Assembly: GCA_900696485.1 (NCBI GenBank)
Contig: CAADGG010000044.1
Coordinates: forward strand, 17,176-81,175
From: an uncultured Pseudomonadota bacterium
Lineage (GTDB): Bacteria > Myxococcota_A > UBA9160 > PR03
Reading direction: 5' to 3'
Length of the DNA: 64,000 bases
Below the pieces are notes generated by a model. It made no database searches. It was not told where the DNA came from and worked only from the letters and a program-made list of their open reading frames with translations. Position numbers and translations under genes: made by a program. This document shows positions 17,281-30,663 of this stretch, one piece after another (the first letter of the stretch is position 1; every line of letters starts with the position of its first letter).

Positions 17281-19026
17281 TCACAGCTCTGCGACGAGAG
17301 TCTCTTCCTCGGTCGCGCGCAGGACCTCGGCGACCGATGTGATTCCGCGCAGGACCTTGCGGGCGCCGTCGACGCGCAGCGTGCGCATGCCGCCGGCCAC
17401 GGCCTGTCGCTTGATGCGCTTGGCATCGACGTTCTGGGCGATGAGTTCGCGGACGGCATCGTCGACGAGCATGAGCTCGAAGATGCCGAGCCGGCCGCGA
17501 TATCCGGTCTGGTTGCAGTGCTCGCAGGCGCCCGGGCGGTACAGCGTGACGGGCCTCGGCGGCGGCCGGATGCCGATCTCCGCCAGTTCCTCCGCTGTCG
17601 CTTCGTAGGCTTCCCGGCAGTGTGAGCACAACACCCGGACCAGGCGCTGGGCGAGCACCGCCACCAGCGACGAGGCGACCAGGAAGCGCTCGACACCCAT
17701 GTCGACGAGCCGGGTGATCGCGCTCGGCGCATCGTTCGTGTGCAGGGTGGCGAAGACCAGGTGACCGGTGAGCGACGCCTGGATCGCGATCTCGGCGGTT
17801 TCGAGGTCGCGGATCTCGCCGACCAGGACGACATCCGGGTCCTGCCGCAGGATCGAGCGCAGCCCCGACGCGAAGGTGAGTCCGATCTTCGGGTTGACCT
17901 CGATCTGCCCGATGCCGGGCAGCTGGATCTCGACCGGATCCTCGACGGTGATGATGTTGACGTCGAGCGTGTTGATGCGCGCCAGGGCGCCGTACAGCGT
18001 GGTGGTCTTGCCGCTGCCGGTCGGGCCGGTGACCAGCATGATCCCGTTGGGTCGTGCGATCAGCTTGTGCCAGGCCTTGAGATGGTCCTCGTCGAAGCCG
18101 AGGTGCTCGAGGTTCAGCATCTCGGTCGTGCGCGGCAGCAGCCGCATCACGACGCGCTCGCCGTGCGCCACCGGCAGCGTCGACAGGCGCACGTCGTAGT
18201 CACGTCCGGCGATCTTGAGCCGGATCCGGCCATCCTGCGGCAGCCGTTTCTCGGCGATGTTGAGCCCGCCCATGATCTTGATGCGCGAGACGATCGGCGC
18301 TTGCAGCGAGCGCGGCAGCGGGCGCACCGGCTCGTAGAGGATGTCGTCGATGCGGAAGCGGACGCGGATCTCACGCTCGAACGGCTCCATGTGCACGTCG
18401 CTGGCGCGCTCCTTCACCGCATGCTGGAGCAGCGAGTTGACGAGCCGGATGATCGGCGCATCGTCGGATGCATCGAGCAGGTCCTGGGGCTCGTGGCTGA
18501 TCTCGTCGGCGATCGCGTAGAGATCCTCGCTGGCGTCGAGCGCCAGCGCTTCCGCCGACGCCGGGCCGCGGTCGTAGACCTGGTTGATCGCATCGAGGAT
18601 CGCGCGCCGCGGCGCCAGCTCCGCACGAACGTCGGCGCCGTCGAAGAGCAGTCGCAGGTCGTCGAGCGGCTCGGTCTCGAACGGGTCGGCGATCGCCACG
18701 CAGATCGCGCCGTCGTCGTCGCGGCCGAGCGGCAGCAGGGCGTGCTGCTTCGCGAACGCGATCGGCACGCGGTCGACCAGTGCCGGATCGCAGGCGGCGG
18801 CGTCGAGCGTGGGCCGCGCCGCGAGGCCCAGTTCGCTCGCCATCGTGCCGAGTGTCGCCTCGACGTCGACGAGGCGCTCGTCGAGGACGACGTCGAGGAC
18901 GGTCCGTCCACTGTCCTCCGCCCGCCCGCGGGCGGCCGTCAACAGCTCGGCCGACAAGCCACTGGCGCGCGCCAGCAGCGCATCGAGCGACAGCGCTTCG
19001 ACGGGCGCCGGGGCGACGCCGGTCAC
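17281..19026 (-). CDS. gspE: Type II secretion ATPase GspE
   Basis: 581 aa from a GTG in a GTGA overlap with gspD. It has an N-terminal N1E/MshEN-like domain and then the secretion ATPase core: VTGPTGSGKTTTLYG (Walker A), the Asp box ITVEDPVE, QDPDVVLVGEIRD (Walker B), TGHLVFATLHTNDA (His box), and a tetracysteine zinc site CSHC...CEHC before the C-terminus. It powers pseudopilus assembly from the cytoplasmic face, docked on GspL/GspF. Confidence 0.96.
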   Translation of the reverse strand: MTGVAPAPVEALSLDALLARASGLSAELLTAARGRAEDSGRTVLDVVLDERLVDVEATLGTMASELGLAARPTLDAAACDPALVDRVPIAFAKQHALLPLGRDDDGAICVAIADPFETEPLDDLRLLFDGADVRAELAPRRAILDAINQVYDRGPASAEALALDASEDLYAIADEISHEPQDLLDASDDAPIIRLVNSLLQHAVKERASDVHMEPFEREIRVRFRIDDILYEPVRPLPRSLQAPIVSRIKIMGGLNIAEKRLPQDGRIRLKIAGRDYDVRLSTLPVAHGERVVMRLLPRTTEMLNLEHLGFDEDHLKAWHKLIARPNGIMLVTGPTGSGKTTTLYGALARINTLDVNIITVEDPVEIQLPGIGQIEVNPKIGLTFASGLRSILRQDPDVVLVGEIRDLETAEIAIQASLTGHLVFATLHTNDAPSAITRLVDMGVERFLVASSLVAVLAQRLVRVLCSHCREAYEATAEELAEIGIRPPPRPVTLYRPGACEHCNQTGYRGRLGIFELMLVDDAVRELIAQNVDAKRIKRQAVAGGMRTLRVDGARKVLRGITSVAEVLRATEEETLVAEL

Positions 19027-21659
19027 GGCCGGGCTTCCTCGCGCTCGACCAGGATCTGCGTCGGGAGATCGTAGGAACGCTGCAGCGTCGCGGCGGCGCG
19101 TTCGGCCTGGCCGACCTCGCTGTACGGTCCGATCCGGAGCTCGTAACGGATGCCGCCGTCGGTTCCGCTCGAGATCAGCGTGCCGTCGAAGCCGGCATCC
19201 ACGAGTTCCGTCAGCGTCTCCCGGGCTTCGTCGGCCCGCGCGTAGCGGCCGGCCTGGAGAACGTAGCGGGCCGTCGGTCCACTGCTCTGGGCGGCGACCC
19301 GGGCGGCCTCGCGCGCCTCGGCCTGCTGGCGCTCGATGTCTCGCATGCGCTCGAGCGGGAAGCGCCGTTCGAGCGCCTGGATCGCCGACGCGGCCGGCCC
19401 TTCCCCCTCGAGGGTGCCGACTTCGCCGAGCAGCCCGATCGGCTCGTCGAGCGGCACCTGCTCGCGCTCCTCCGGCGTCTTGCGCAGCGCGCGTTCCGAG
19501 CGCTTGCGGAACTCTTCGCGCTTGCCGATCGACGCCTTCTCGAGGTCGTCCGGACTGCGGATGATGTGCGGGGTCAGGAACACCAGCAGGTTGCGCTTGG
19601 AGAGCGACGTCGAGGTGTTCTTGAACAGCCAGCCGAGCACCGGGATGTCGCCGAGCCACGGCACCTTGTTCTCGTTGTCGTTGTAGTCGTCGGAGACCAG
19701 GCCGCCGATCACGACGGTGCTGCCGTCCTTCGCGACGACGACGTTCTCGACGCGGCGGTTCGAGAGCGCTGGTCCGACGTCGTTCACGTCACCGACACCT
19801 TGCTGCAGCGCGGAGTTGATCGCCGTGATCTCCTGGAAGATCTCGAGTCGCAGGCTGTCGCCCTCGGTGATCTGCGGTGTCACGCGCAGCGTGACACCGA
19901 TGTCCTGGCGCTCGACGTTGACGGAGGTGGCCAACGAGCCACCGTCGGTCGTCGTCGTGATGCCGGCCGCCGATTCGACGCGGCTCGAGACGATCGGGAT
20001 GTTGTCGCCGACCAGGATCTCCGCCTCTTCGTTGTCGGACGTGAGGATGTGCGGCGCCGAGATGATGTTGGTGCTGTTGTCGGTCGCCGAGGCGGTGAGG
20101 ATGGCCTGGATCACGTTGTCGCCATCGACGACGCCGATGTTGACCGAGAAGGGCTGATCCACCGGCGAGGCGATCGTGTCGCCCTTGGGGTTCCGCGACA
20201 GCGAGTTTCCGAGCCCGAGCACACTGCCGAAGCCGCCGAGCGCCTGCTGGATGGCCACGCCGGTGTCAGGGCCGTTGAACTGGAGCAGCCAGTCGAGGCC
20301 GAGCTGCTTCGAGTCCGAGACCGTCACCTCCATGATCAGCGCCTCGACCAGCACCTGCGCGCGCGCGATGTCGAGCTTCTCGATGACCCGGACCAGCGAC
20401 TCGAAGCCCTCCGGGCTGGCCTGGATCACCAGCGAGTTCGTGCCGATGTCGGCGGTGACGTTGGTGACGGCCCCCGTCAGCTCCGACACGGCACGTAGCT
20501 GCTGCGGGGCGATACCGGTGGCGGCGGCGGCGCGGCTGGCGGCATCGCCGCCACCGGCTGCGCGCGGCGTGCCGCTGAGCAGGCTGTTCAGCGTCTCGGC
20601 CAGTTCCTCGGCGTCGGCATGCCGGAGGTAGTAGACCTGGATCCGCCCGCCGCCTTCGACCGGGACGTCCAGCTTGCGGATCAGCGTGCGCATCTCCTCG
20701 AGGATGGTGCGGGAGGCCAGCAGGATCAGCGCATTGGTGCGAGCGTCGGTGATGATGCGCACCTGCCCGCGCGACGGACCGCTGGAGTCGGCCGGGATCG
20801 GCTGCGCCGCGGTCCGGCGGACCCGTGGCTGGACGCGCTGCATCGTGGCCGTCGCCGCGCTCACCTCGGCGCCGAAGACTTCGGAGAGCTGCGTGGCCAG
20901 TGCCTCGGCGTCCGCGTAGGTGGGGCGGATCACGGCGAGCTCTTCTTTGTGCGTCTCGACGTCGAGCGACTCGAGGATCGACTGGATCCTCAGGATGTTG
21001 GCCGCCGAGTCCGTCAGGATGATCGTATTGGTCGGCGCATAGGCCACCAGCGCGGCCTCCTTGGAGGCCAGCGGTTTCAGCGTATTCGCGATCGCCTCGG
21101 CGTCGATGAAACGCAGCGGGAGCAGGCGGGTGACGAAGCGATCGGTCTCCGGCGTGAGACCGCTGCCGCTCCGCGTGTCGACGCTCGTCTCCTTGGCGTC
21201 GCGGACGGGGATCACCTTGATCACGCCGCCCGGTGCCTCGACGGTCGTGAAGCCCTTCACCTGCAGCACCGACTCGAACACGGTGTAGGCCTGCTCGACC
21301 GGAATCGGAGTCGGCGAGATGATCGTGACGCGGCCGCGCACGCGGTCGTCGTAGACGAAGTTGCGACCCGAGAGCCGCGCGATGGTGTCGATCACGGTGG
21401 CGATCTCGACGTCCTGGAAGTCGAGGTTGACGAGACCCTCGGGCGTCAGCGTCGTCTGGTCCGTACCCGCCGGCGCGACGGGCTGGGCCGTGGCGACGGC
21501 GGCCGGGCAGGCCGCGGCGAGCCAAGCGATCGCGAGTCCGGCCTGGATCGTACGGCGCCCCCGGCCGCTGTCTCGACGAGCCGGGCTCGCGCCCGGCAGC
21601 CGACGAGCCGGGCTCGCGCCCGGCACTGCTTCCACCTCCCCGCGGGCCGTCACCGTCAC
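19023..21659 (-). CDS. gspD: Type II secretion secretin GspD with C-terminal SPOR-like domain
   Basis: 878 aa from a GTG in a GTGA overlap with gspC. An N-terminal extension carrying two copies of PGASPARR is followed by a signal helix (IQAGLAIAWLAAACPAAVATA), N0-N3 ring domains (LDFQDVEIATVIDTIARLSG; PLASKEAALVAYAPTNTI), and the secretin beta-barrel region (ALIMEVTVSDSKQLGLDWLL; VPWLGDIPVLGWLFKN; LLVFLTPHII). After the secretin, residues ~793-878 read RYVLQAGRYARADEARETL ... YELRIGPYSEVGQAERAA, the pattern of a SPOR peptidoglycan-binding domain, which is unusual on GspD. It forms the outer-membrane pore of the T2SS. Confidence 0.94.
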   Translation of the reverse strand: MTVTARGEVEAVPGASPARRLPGASPARRDSGRGRRTIQAGLAIAWLAAACPAAVATAQPVAPAGTDQTTLTPEGLVNLDFQDVEIATVIDTIARLSGRNFVYDDRVRGRVTIISPTPIPVEQAYTVFESVLQVKGFTTVEAPGGVIKVIPVRDAKETSVDTRSGSGLTPETDRFVTRLLPLRFIDAEAIANTLKPLASKEAALVAYAPTNTIILTDSAANILRIQSILESLDVETHKEELAVIRPTYADAEALATQLSEVFGAEVSAATATMQRVQPRVRRTAAQPIPADSSGPSRGQVRIITDARTNALILLASRTILEEMRTLIRKLDVPVEGGGRIQVYYLRHADAEELAETLNSLLSGTPRAAGGGDAASRAAAATGIAPQQLRAVSELTGAVTNVTADIGTNSLVIQASPEGFESLVRVIEKLDIARAQVLVEALIMEVTVSDSKQLGLDWLLQFNGPDTGVAIQQALGGFGSVLGLGNSLSRNPKGDTIASPVDQPFSVNIGVVDGDNVIQAILTASATDNSTNIISAPHILTSDNEEAEILVGDNIPIVSSRVESAAGITTTTDGGSLATSVNVERQDIGVTLRVTPQITEGDSLRLEIFQEITAINSALQQGVGDVNDVGPALSNRRVENVVVAKDGSTVVIGGLVSDDYNDNENKVPWLGDIPVLGWLFKNTSTSLSKRNLLVFLTPHIIRSPDDLEKASIGKREEFRKRSERALRKTPEEREQVPLDEPIGLLGEVGTLEGEGPAASAIQALERRFPLERMRDIERQQAEAREAARVAAQSSGPTARYVLQAGRYARADEARETLTELVDAGFDGTLISSGTDGGIRYELRIGPYSEVGQAERAAATLQRSYDLPTQILVEREEARP
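21574..21625. repeat. Tandem 25-base repeat inside the gspD N-terminal coding region
   Basis: Two identical 25-base units at 21574-21598 and 21601-21625 (period 27 bases, nine codons). Each contains the inverted repeat GCCGGGCTCGCGCCCGGC, able to form a 7-bp hairpin with a TCGC loop. In protein they encode the duplicated PGASPARR segment just before the GspD signal helix. Confidence 0.8.
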
Positions 21660-22564
21660 GGCTCGACCACATAGCTGAGGGTGCGAGGAGCGCCGTCGGC
21701 GCCGAGCACCTCGACGTCGAACTGCTCGGACTGGGTCAACTCGCGCAGCAGCGCGGCACTGTCCTGGGGGCTCGTGATCACGATTCCATTCACTTCGGTG
21801 ATGACGTCACCGTCCTGGATCCCGATGTTCTCGAACAGGCTGCCGGGTTGGATCGAGTTGAGCTGGACGCCCACCATCTGGCCTTCCTCGTACTTCGGCA
21901 GGATGCGGGCCTGGGAGAACAGCTCGGCTGGGTTCCGCATGGCTTCCTGGACGTCGTTGCGTTGGACCTGGAAACGGTTGTCGGCCAGGCGCTGGACCCG
22001 CTCGCGGAGGTCGGCGACATCGGCGACCACCGGCGCGGGTCGCGCGCGCCCGGCTGTCCGCAGCGGCTGGCTCATCGCGCTCCCCTCTTCGTCGAGTGCC
22101 AGTTCCTCGCGCTTGCCGTCGTTGTCGAGGACGATGCGGCGACGCTCGATCCTCACGACCGTGGCCTGATCGAGCAGGGAATCCTGCACGCGCACCACCA
22201 GGCGCTCACGCCGGGTCGTGTCCTCGACGGCCGCCCAGGAAGCCTCGGGGTCGGTCGACGCCACGGTGCCGAGCAGTTTGAGCGGTAGGCGCGTCGCCTC
22301 GAGATCCTCGGCTTCGTCGCCGGGCTCCGTCGTCGAAAGCCCCTGGGGGAGAAGTGTCGACACCTGGAACAGGTTTCGCGTCAGGATGCCCTCGCGCTGG
22401 CTCCAGTCGCGCCCGCTGACCGGCACCGCTGCGGGCGCGAGCGCCGGCGTCGCCGGCGGGCCGGCAATCCACTCCCCCACCCAGCCGGTCACCAGGCTGG
22501 AGGTCAGGAAGCAACACAGGACGAAGAGCGCCCCGTTGACGATCCAGATCGGAAACCGGCTCAT
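21656..22564 (-). CDS. gspC: Type II secretion protein GspC
   Basis: 302 aa; the ATG at 22564 starts MSRFPIWIVNGALFVLCC, a short cytoplasmic tail followed by the single membrane helix. A homology-region domain follows (TRLPLKLLGTVASTDPEASW), and the C-terminus is a PDZ-like domain (QMVGVQLNSIQPGSLFENIG, IQDGDVITEVNGI). GspC links the inner-membrane platform to the secretin. It is the first gene of the operon and diverges from dnaK across 259 bases. Confidence 0.92.
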   Translation of the reverse strand: MSRFPIWIVNGALFVLCCFLTSSLVTGWVGEWIAGPPATPALAPAAVPVSGRDWSQREGILTRNLFQVSTLLPQGLSTTEPGDEAEDLEATRLPLKLLGTVASTDPEASWAAVEDTTRRERLVVRVQDSLLDQATVVRIERRRIVLDNDGKREELALDEEGSAMSQPLRTAGRARPAPVVADVADLRERVQRLADNRFQVQRNDVQEAMRNPAELFSQARILPKYEEGQMVGVQLNSIQPGSLFENIGIQDGDVITEVNGIVITSPQDSAALLRELTQSEQFDVEVLGADGAPRTLSYVVEP

Positions 22565-22731
22565 CCGCCCGTTGGGACCCCCGAAAGACCGCGCAGTATA
22601 ACCCGGGGACGTCCCAGCGGTTCCAGCGGAAAACCCGGCGGCGCTCCAGGCCGACCCGCCGCGCGCGGGTGCGCTCGAGAGCGTGGTCGGCTCGCTCCCC
22701 CGCCCCGACGGGGGCGGGTGCCCGGGCGGAT

Positions 22732-22760
22732 TTGACACGGCCGGCACGCGACCCAAGGTT
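22732..22760 (+). promoter_or_regulatory. Candidate sigma-70-type promoter for dnaK operon
   Basis: TTGACA at 22732-22737 is separated by 17 bases from a weak -10-like AAGGTT (22755-22760), about 65 bases before the dnaK ATG. The rest of the 259-base gspC/dnaK intergenic region holds a GC-rich inverted repeat (CCCCCG...CGGGGG around 22697-22715). I see no CIRCE element. The gspC promoter must lie in the same interval but I cannot place it. Confidence 0.3.
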
Positions 22761-22823
22761 CCCGCTCGCATTCGCGTCCCAGGTGCCGGATCGGCGGCCG
22801 CGGGACCACGTCGGGAGGAATCC

Positions 22824-24779
<1,956 letters not shown>

Positions 24780-24800
24780 GCGGGAGGGCCCGGGAGCGTC

Positions 24801-25217
24801 ATGGCAGCACGGCAGGATCGCGATTCCTTCGACGAAGGGCTGTTCGGGGAGTGGCTGCGTCCGCTCTCCGAACGGGTCGGCCGCGATCACTGGCGGCCGC
24901 CGGCGGACGTGTACGAGACCGAGAAAGCGATCGTGGTCCGGCTGGAACTGGCAGGCGTCGTACCGGGCGAGGTGCAGGTCTCGGTCGACGGCGAGACGCT
25001 GCGCATCCGCGGGCGGCGGGAGCCGCGTCTCGATGCCGACGCCCAGCGTCTTCACCAGATGGAGATCGCCTTCGGACCCTTCGAACGGGCCCTCCGCATC
25101 GGCATCCCCTTCGATCGCGAGCGCGTCTCGGCGCAGATCGAGGAGGGGTTCCTGCGCGTGACGCTGCCCAAGCGCTCTGCCGGACCGCGGCGGATCGACG
25201 TGGAGAACCGATCCTGA
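24801..25217 (+). CDS. Hsp20/alpha-crystallin small heat-shock protein
   Basis: 138 aa. The alpha-crystallin domain runs from PPADVYETEKAIVVRLELAG through VDGETLRIRGRRE and FERALRIGIPFD to GFLRVTLPKR, the typical final beta-strand. It is an ATP-independent holdase. It lies 21 bases after dnaK and just before lon, so the three look like one proteostasis operon. Confidence 0.93.
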   Translation: MAARQDRDSFDEGLFGEWLRPLSERVGRDHWRPPADVYETEKAIVVRLELAGVVPGEVQVSVDGETLRIRGRREPRLDADAQRLHQMEIAFGPFERALRIGIPFDRERVSAQIEEGFLRVTLPKRSAGPRRIDVENRS

Positions 25218-25231
25218 ACGCCTTCTTCCCC

Positions 25232-27681
<2,450 letters not shown>

Positions 27682-27685
<4 letters not shown>

Positions 27686-28464
27686 GCGCTCGGCGCGCCG
27701 CCGCGATCCCGCTCGTGGCGCTGGCGACCCTCGGGTCGTGGACGATGGGCTGCGTCAGCACCGCCCGCCACGAGCAGGCGATCGGCGAACTCGAGCGCCA
27801 GCTCGAACTCGAGCGGGAGAGCGCCGCGGCCGAGCGCGCGCGTCTGTACGGCGAGAGCAACGAGCGGATCGCCGAACTCGAGGAGACTCGCCGCCGACTG
27901 GCCCAGCTCGAACGCGACCTCGGGCCGAAGGCGCGCAAGTACGACGAGATCCACCCGACCTACGAGGGTCTGGTGCGCGATCTCGAGGCCGACCTCGCGG
28001 CGGCGCGGATCACGATCGATCGGCTTCGCGAGGGGTTCCGGACCCGTCTTCCGGCCGAGACGCTGTTCGCCTCGGGATCGGCGGAACTCACCCCGGAAGG
28101 CGAGCGGGTTCTCGGGCAACTCGCCGACGAGCTGCGCAGCACGCCGTACCAGATCCTCGTGCAGGGGCACACGGATGACGTGCCGATTCGCGGCGGGCTT
28201 GCCGAGCGGTTTCCCACCAACTGGGAGCTGGCCGCCATCCGCGCCGCGCGCGTCGTGCGTGCGCTGGAAGCTCACGGGATCGAGCCCGAGCGACTCGCAG
28301 CAGTGTCGCTCGGGGAGCACCACCCCGTAGTCCCGAACGACACGCCGGAGGGACGCGCCGAGAATCGGCGGATCGAGATCCGGCTGATCCCGTTGCCGGG
28401 AGCCCGCCCCGATGCGCCGGCTCCGGTAGGCTTCGAGAGCCCGGCCGGCCCCCCCGCGCCGTGA
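27682..28464 (+). CDS. OmpA-family putative lipoprotein with coiled coil
   Basis: 260 aa. The N-terminal signal (AAAIPLVALATLGSWTMGC) ends in a plausible but non-ideal lipobox. A coiled coil of about 90 residues follows (IGELERQLELERESAAAERA), then an OmpA/MotB C-terminal peptidoglycan-binding domain: LFASGSAELTPEGERVL, VQGHTDDVPI, NWELAAIRAARVVRAL, RAENRRIEIRL. It probably ties the outer envelope to peptidoglycan. It is coupled to lon (ATGA) and to the glycerate kinase gene (GTGA). Confidence 0.9.
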
Positions 28465-29843
28465 GCGCGGACGACGTCCGCGCTCCCCTCGAGTCCCTGC
28501 TGTCCGCGGCGTTGCGAGCGGTCGAGGGCGAACGGCTCACGCGCGCGGCCCTCTCGAGGTCCGGGGATCGGCTGGAGATTGCGGGACGGCCGGTTCCCGC
28601 ACGGGCACGACTGGTGGTGGCCGCGATCGGCAAGGCCGCGGCGGCGATGGCGACGGGGTTCGAGCAGGTGGCCGGCGCGCGCATCGACCGTGGTCTCGTC
28701 GTCACGAAGGACGGACACGCGCAAGCCACATGGGCTGCCGGCAGCTTGCCGGCGACCCGCTGGACGGTGCGCGAGAGCGGGCACCCGGTGCCGGATGCGC
28801 GCAGCGAGGCGGCCGCGCGCGAGTTGTTGTCACTGGCGGCATCGACGCATCCGGAGGACACGCTGGTGGTGCTGCTCTCCGGAGGGGCGTCGGCGTTGCT
28901 CGGCTGCCCACTGCCGGGTCTCGCGCTGCAGGACCTCATCGGGGCGACCCGGGTGTTGCTCGCCTCCGGGGCCGCCATCGACGAGGTCAACACGGTCCGC
29001 AAGCACCTGGCGGACGTCGCCGGCGGCCGGCTGGCCCGTGCGGCGGGCGCCGGCCGGATCGAGGTGCTGATCGTGTCGGATGTGCCCGGAGATCGCCTCG
29101 ATGTGATCGGTTCCGGTCCGTGTGTTCCCGATTCCACCCGCTACGCCGACGCGCTGGAGATCCTTGCGCGGCGCGGGCTGCGCGGACGCTTCCCGGCCCG
29201 CGCGTTCGCGGCCCTCGAAGCCGGCGCCGCCGGCAGGCGTCCGGAATCGCCGAAGCCAGGGGAGCCGGCCTTCGAACGGGTGCGCACGAGCGTGCTGGCT
29301 TCCAATGCGACGGCGCTGTCGGCGGCCCGCGAGGAAGCGATCCGGCACGGATGGCTCCCGCTGCTGCTGCCCGCGACGCTGCGCGGCGAGGCGCGAGAGG
29401 TCGGCCGGCGTCTCGCCGCGCTGGCGCTGGCGCTGCGCCCTGCCGTGCCGGTGGTCCTGCTCGGCGGCGGTGAGACCACCGTGACGGTGCGGGGGGCCGG
29501 CCGGGGCGGGCGCAACCAGGAGCTGGCGCTGGCGGCCGCCTGCGTGCTCGACGGGACCGAGCGGATCGCGCTGCTGGCCGCCGGGACCGATGGCAGCGAC
29601 GGCCCGACCGATGCGGCCGGAGCCTTCGTCGACGGCGGCACCTGGGCGCGCGCGCGCGCCCGGGGCCTCGATGCGGATCAGGCCCTGGCCGAGAACGACG
29701 CCTATCCCTTCTTCGCCGGCGAGGGCGGGCTGATCCGCACCGGCCCGACGGGGACCAATGTCATGGATCTCGTCGCCGTGTGGATCGCATCGGCGCCCGA
29801 GGTTTCGAATCACCCGGTTCCGAAGCCGTCGGAGAGCGTGTAG
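28461..29843 (+). CDS. Glycerate 2-kinase (GckA/MOFRL family)
   Basis: 460 aa from a GTG in a GTGA overlap. An N-terminal DUF4147 part (AAIGKAAAAMATGFEQVAG, VVTKDGHA, VRESGHPVPDARSEAA, VLLSGGASALL, NTVRKHLADVAGGRLA) is followed by the MOFRL domain (LGGGETTVTVRGAGRGGRNQ, ALLAAGTDGSDGPTDAAGA). The family phosphorylates D-glycerate to 2-phosphoglycerate, feeding lower glycolysis. The substrate is assigned by family only. Confidence 0.92.
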   Translation: MSADDVRAPLESLLSAALRAVEGERLTRAALSRSGDRLEIAGRPVPARARLVVAAIGKAAAAMATGFEQVAGARIDRGLVVTKDGHAQATWAAGSLPATRWTVRESGHPVPDARSEAAARELLSLAASTHPEDTLVVLLSGGASALLGCPLPGLALQDLIGATRVLLASGAAIDEVNTVRKHLADVAGGRLARAAGAGRIEVLIVSDVPGDRLDVIGSGPCVPDSTRYADALEILARRGLRGRFPARAFAALEAGAAGRRPESPKPGEPAFERVRTSVLASNATALSAAREEAIRHGWLPLLLPATLRGEAREVGRRLAALALALRPAVPVVLLGGGETTVTVRGAGRGGRNQELALAAACVLDGTERIALLAAGTDGSDGPTDAAGAFVDGGTWARARARGLDADQALAENDAYPFFAGEGGLIRTGPTGTNVMDLVAVWIASAPEVSNHPVPKPSESV

Positions 29844-29973
29844 GATCGGGGGGCGCCGGCCGACGAATGCTCGGGGCAGGCCGGTCGTGCCGATTGCTGA
29901 CGCATCCTGCGATCGATCGCGGCGATCGATTCCTGGGATTGCGACGGAAGACGTCCCTACGGAGGAAAGTTCG

Positions 29974-30399
29974 ATGATGGAGTTTCGTCGCCCGGTACTT
30001 TCGATCGCTCTTGCCCTCGCCGTGGTCGGCCTGATCTCGGGCGATGCGCTCGCGCAGGCGAAGACCACCAAGAAGATGGAAGGCTGTCTCGTCAGCATCG
30101 ATATCGCCGGCGGCAAGATGGTCGTGCGGGATCGCCAGTCGAGGAAGGAGACCGAGTTCCGGATCAAGCCGGGGACGGTCCTCGACCGGACGGCCACGGC
30201 CGTCAAGAAGGACGGGCGGGGCGCCAAGCTCGAGGACCTCGAGACGAACCGCCCGGTCTACGTGTACTACAAGCCCGATCCGGAGAACGCGGGCGGGAAG
30301 TTCGCCAGCCGTGCGGAATCGCCGAATGCGATCGACGAGGAGACCGGCAAGCCGGACGTGGATCTGATGGAGCAGTTCCGCTGCGAGATGGAACCGTAG
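29974..30399 (+). CDS. Small exported protein of unknown function
   Basis: 141 aa; the ATG follows GGAGGAAAG by four to five bases. The N-terminus is a signal peptide (PVLSIALALAVVGLISGDALAQA). The mature ~110 residues are charged, with two Cys (GCLVSIDIAGG and EQFRCEMEP) that could form a disulphide, and strands resembling a small OB/beta-barrel fold (GGKMVVRDRQSRKETEFRI). I recognise no family. It stands alone between the glycerate kinase and the aldolase. Confidence 0.75.
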   Translation: MMEFRRPVLSIALALAVVGLISGDALAQAKTTKKMEGCLVSIDIAGGKMVVRDRQSRKETEFRIKPGTVLDRTATAVKKDGRGAKLEDLETNRPVYVYYKPDPENAGGKFASRAESPNAIDEETGKPDVDLMEQFRCEMEP

Positions 30400-30407
30400 G
30401 GGGCCGA

Positions 30408-30476
30408 GCGTTTCGAAACGCGCGACCGAGATCACCCGCCTGTACAGACGGGGGTGAGGCCGAGCGCCTCGCCCCC
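30408..30476 (+). terminator. Candidate terminator hairpins
   Basis: Nine bases after the stop lies a perfect 14-base palindrome GCGTTTCGAAACGC (30408-30421). Further on, GGGGGTGAGGC (30450-30460) pairs with GCCTCGCCCCC (30466-30476) across a 5-base loop with one G-T pair. There is no U tract. The remaining ~190 bases up to the aldolase show a repeated CTGTGACCCC (about 30600-30627) and presumably the aldolase promoter, which I cannot place. Confidence 0.35.
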
Positions 30477-30663
30477 CTCGTCCATCCGGGGCTTCGGCGC
30501 TCGCTGCGGTCTGCGCGTGTGGGGGTGTCGATCCGCGTGCCGGGTCGATAGTCTCTCGGTCTGTCGTTCCGCGTCGCTACGACGACGGATCGGTGCCCGC
30601 TGTGACCCCTGCCCCCTGTGACCCCGAAACGCCGCGAGAGGCGCATCCCAAGGAGCGTGTCCC

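Noticed and set aside
22565..22823. CIRCE/HrcA site expected before dnaK
   Set aside because: No TTAGCACTC-N9-GAGTGCTAA-like inverted repeat is present.
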